The notes under the pieces are model-generated. The model did no database searches, had not been told where the DNA came from, and was given only the letters and a program-made list of their open reading frames with translations. Below, piece by piece: positions 13,397 through 15,315 of a stretch of DNA of 15,315 nucleotides. Source of the stretch: Betaproteobacteria bacterium (GTDB lineage Bacteria; Pseudomonadota; Gammaproteobacteria; Burkholderiales; SG8-39); the NCBI GenBank assembly GCA_004298295.1, contig SCUH01000192.1:1-15315 (forward strand), read 5' to 3'. Position numbers and translations under genes: made by a program. Within the stretch, counting starts at the first letter, position 1. Every line of letters begins with the position of its first letter.

Positions 13397-14321
13397 AGAG
13401 CAGGTCCGCGATCAGGTTGAACACGATCACGAGGCACGAGAACACGAACGTCACCGCCATGATCACCGGCGTGTCGTTGGCGAGAATGGCGCTGATCAGG
13501 AGCGAGCCGATGCCCGGCACGCGGAAGATCTGCTCGGTGACGATGGCGCCGCCGAAAATCGCCGGCATCTGCAGCGCCACCAGCGTCACCACGGGGATGA
13601 GCGCGTTGCGCACCACGTGCTTCACGATCACCGCGCGCTCGGCGAGCCCCTTGGCCCGCGCCGTGGTGACATAGTCGAGGCGGATCACGTCGAGCACCGC
13701 GGAGCGCACGTAGCGGGTCCACGAAGCGCCCTGAAACAGCCCGAGCACGGCGACCGGCATCAGCGTCTGCCTGAAGTGCTCCCAGTAGAACCGCCAGCCC
13801 GCGGCGCTGATGTCCGAGCGGTAGACGAACGGCAGCCAGTCGAGCTGGATGCTGAAGACCAGAATCAGCAGGATGCCGGTGAAGAACGTCGGCAGCGCGA
13901 AGCCGGCGAACGCGAGCGTGCTGGCGATCTTGTCGAAGATCGAATACGGCCGCGTCGCCGCGTAGACCCCCACCGGCAGCGCGATCAGCAGCGCGAGGAC
14001 CTGCGACGATCCGATCACCAGCAGCGTGGTCGGCAGGCGCCCCAGGATCAGCTCGTCGACGTCGACCCGGCTGGCGAACGAGAAGCCCCAGTCGCCGCCG
14101 AGCATCGCGCCCAGCCAGCGCACGTAGCGCAACGCGACCGGATCGTCGAGCCCGAACTTGGCGCGCAGATTGGCGCGCACCTCGGCCGGGACGTTGGGAT
14201 TGGTCGCCAGCTCCTCGAACGGATCGCCCGGCGCAAGCGCAAGCACCGTGAACAGCAGGATGCTGATCCCGAGCACGCTCGGGATCACGAGCATTAGACG
14301 GCGAAGGAGATACTGACCCAT
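13362..14321 (-). CDS. dppB: Peptide-type ABC importer permease, DppB-like
   Basis: The 319-aa inner-membrane subunit begins with the classic MGQYLLRRLMLVIPSVLGIS first helix, followed by APGDPF, then GDWGFSF and six membrane segments. The EAA loop DYVTTARAKGLAERAVIVKH is at 216-235 and ends in VVRNALIPVVT. TEQIFRVPGIGSLLISAI, then NDTPVIMAV, and the final DLLYGWLDPRIAYR are family features. It pairs with the C permease to form the channel. It starts 9 nt after the substrate-binding protein stop, with only a weak ribosome site, consistent with coupled translation. It is intact. Confidence 0.96.
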   Translation of the reverse strand: MGQYLLRRLMLVIPSVLGISILLFTVLALAPGDPFEELATNPNVPAEVRANLRAKFGLDDPVALRYVRWLGAMLGGDWGFSFASRVDVDELILGRLPTTLLVIGSSQVLALLIALPVGVYAATRPYSIFDKIASTLAFAGFALPTFFTGILLILVFSIQLDWLPFVYRSDISAAGWRFYWEHFRQTLMPVAVLGLFQGASWTRYVRSAVLDVIRLDYVTTARAKGLAERAVIVKHVVRNALIPVVTLVALQMPAIFGGAIVTEQIFRVPGIGSLLISAILANDTPVIMAVTFVFSCLVIVFNLIADLLYGWLDPRIAYR

Positions 14322-14330
14322 CGGCGAGGC

Positions 14331-15315
14331 TCACGCCTCGCGGTACCAGTCCCTCAGCAGCCAGAGGTCGTTGTCCCAGCCCGACAGCGTCGCGCGCAGC
14401 TTGCCCGCCTGGGCCGAGACGCGCGGGCGGAACACCACCGGAATGATGTGGCGGCTCTCGATCACCAGGTCGTTCATGCGGATGAAAAGCGCTGCGCGCT
14501 TCACCGGGTCGAGTTCGCTCTCGGCGGCGCGAAATGCCTTGTCGTACTCGTCGCTGCGCCAGCGCGAGATATTGCGCCCCTGCCACTTGTTCTGCTTGCT
14601 GGAGACCTCGGCGGAGGTGAACTGCTCCATGAACACCTGGGGATCCGGTTGTGTCATGGTGGTCGTGTACATCTGCATGTCGCAGTAGAACTTGGTATAG
14701 GTGTCGGGGTTCGCGACGTCGGAGGAGAAGTAGACCGACGCGGTGACCGCCTTCAGTTCCAGCTCGATGCCCGCCTTCTGGCAGGCCTGCTTGATGATCG
14801 CCTGGGTCTTCTGGCGCGGCGCATTGATCGAGGTCTGGAAGACGATCTTGAGCTTCCTGCCGTCCTTGGCGCGCACGCCGTCGGCGCCCCGCTTCCAGCC
14901 CGCCGCCTCGAGCAGCTGGTTCGCCTTGTCGACGTTGAATTCGAACCTGGTGTTCCGCGATCGGAAGCGCTCCGGATTGTTGAGGAAGTTGGCGGTCGCC
15001 ACGCCGGTGCGGCCGTAGATGTGATCCTGCACCGACTTGCGATCCACCAGCAGGTTCATCGCCTCGCGCACCGCCGGGTCGCTGAACAGCGCATGCCGGG
15101 ATTTCACGCTGGAGCGCTCGCCGTCGATTTCGGTCCAGGGGTCGGTGCTGTTCACCTGGATGTGCTCGATGTTGCCGCCCGAAACGATCTCGGCGCGGCC
15201 CTTGCCGCCCTTTTCCAGGCGCAGCAGGATCTCGTCCTCGACCTGCATGTTCCAGGCGTAGTCGAATTCGCCGGTCTGGATCACCGCGCGCGCCGCCGAA
15301 ACCGCGTCGCCGCCG
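14331..15315 (-). CDS. Peptide-type ABC importer substrate-binding protein, C-terminal part (cut by window edge)
   Basis: About 327 codons are visible, entering from the right edge at GGDAVSAARAV and ending at TGA 14333-14331. The GTG at 15284 is an internal Val, not a start. The sequence is the second half of an SBP_bac_5 (DppA/OppA-like) protein: RHALFSDPAVREAMNLLVDR, DHIYGRTGVATANFLNNPE, FNVDKANQLLEAAGWKRGADG, and the late RAALFIRMNDLVIESRHIIP. The exported protein captures the substrate in the periplasm and delivers it to the B/C permeases encoded directly downstream. WNDNLWLL-like pocket aromatics (GWDNDLWLLRDWY) are present. The ligand cannot be read from sequence. The signal peptide and operon promoter lie outside the window. 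Confidence 0.95.
   Translation of the reverse strand, partial: GGDAVSAARAVIQTGEFDYAWNMQVEDEILLRLEKGGKGRAEIVSGGNIEHIQVNSTDPWTEIDGERSSVKSRHALFSDPAVREAMNLLVDRKSVQDHIYGRTGVATANFLNNPERFRSRNTRFEFNVDKANQLLEAAGWKRGADGVRAKDGRKLKIVFQTSINAPRQKTQAIIKQACQKAGIELELKAVTASVYFSSDVANPDTYTKFYCDMQMYTTTMTQPDPQVFMEQFTSAEVSSKQNKWQGRNISRWRSDEYDKAFRAAESELDPVKRAALFIRMNDLVIESRHIIPVVFRPRVSAQAGKLRATLSGWDNDLWLLRDWYREA

Noticed and set aside
13054..14586. 510-codon minus-strand open frame crossing the permease and binding-protein genes
   Set aside because: It is out of frame with three clear genes on the same strand and has no domain signature.
1..15315. CRISPR arrays, tRNA, rRNA, insertion sequences or phage genes
   Set aside because: I saw no regularly spaced repeats, transposase or integrase motifs, or tRNA-like sequence on either strand; this was by eye only.

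Overview
The window looks like a stretch of ordinary chromosome from a high-GC betaproteobacterium, probably Burkholderiales or a relative. This is inferred from gene content and codon use (class I PHA synthase, a yciB-bolA-parvulin cluster, third positions almost all G/C), not from a database search. I see no rRNA, tRNA, CRISPR array, insertion sequence or phage gene. Coding density is very high and most gene junctions are 4-nt overlaps or gaps under 20 nt.

Left part (1-3080, minus strand): the N-terminal end of a Crp/Fnr-type regulator running off the left edge, with a credible sigma70 promoter; a complete class I polyhydroxyalkanoate synthase (phaC); and upstream of it an EamA/DMT transporter gene interrupted by an in-frame TGA where the family has a Trp. 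Middle-left (3157-5461): a small exported protein on the plus strand, convergent with a minus-strand operon of AhpD-like protein, exported Vgb-like beta-propeller and exported ankyrin-repeat protein. The convergent pair share one CTAG as both stop codons.

Middle (5495-8581, plus strand): a GFA-family zinc protein, then yciB, bolA, an exported parvulin prolyl isomerase, a macro-domain gene that has lost its centre, and an exported methionine sulfoxide reductase msrA. Two of these junctions are GTGA overlaps.

Right part (8627-15315, minus strand): a peptide/nickel-type ABC importer operon in transcription order: substrate-binding protein (truncated by the window edge), permease B, permease C, M20 amidohydrolase, ATPase D, ATPase F, class I methyltransferase. 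The embedded M20 enzyme suggests that the imported compound is hydrolysed after uptake.

I did not find a convincing new multi-gene system. The points most worth checking are the two broken genes (DMT with TGA for Trp; macro domain with a frame-shifting internal deletion), the Vgb-like propeller that keeps the His/His/Tyr pattern of streptogramin lyase in a circularly shifted blade order but lacks the two metal-binding Glu, and several compact start regions, including probable leaderless genes.
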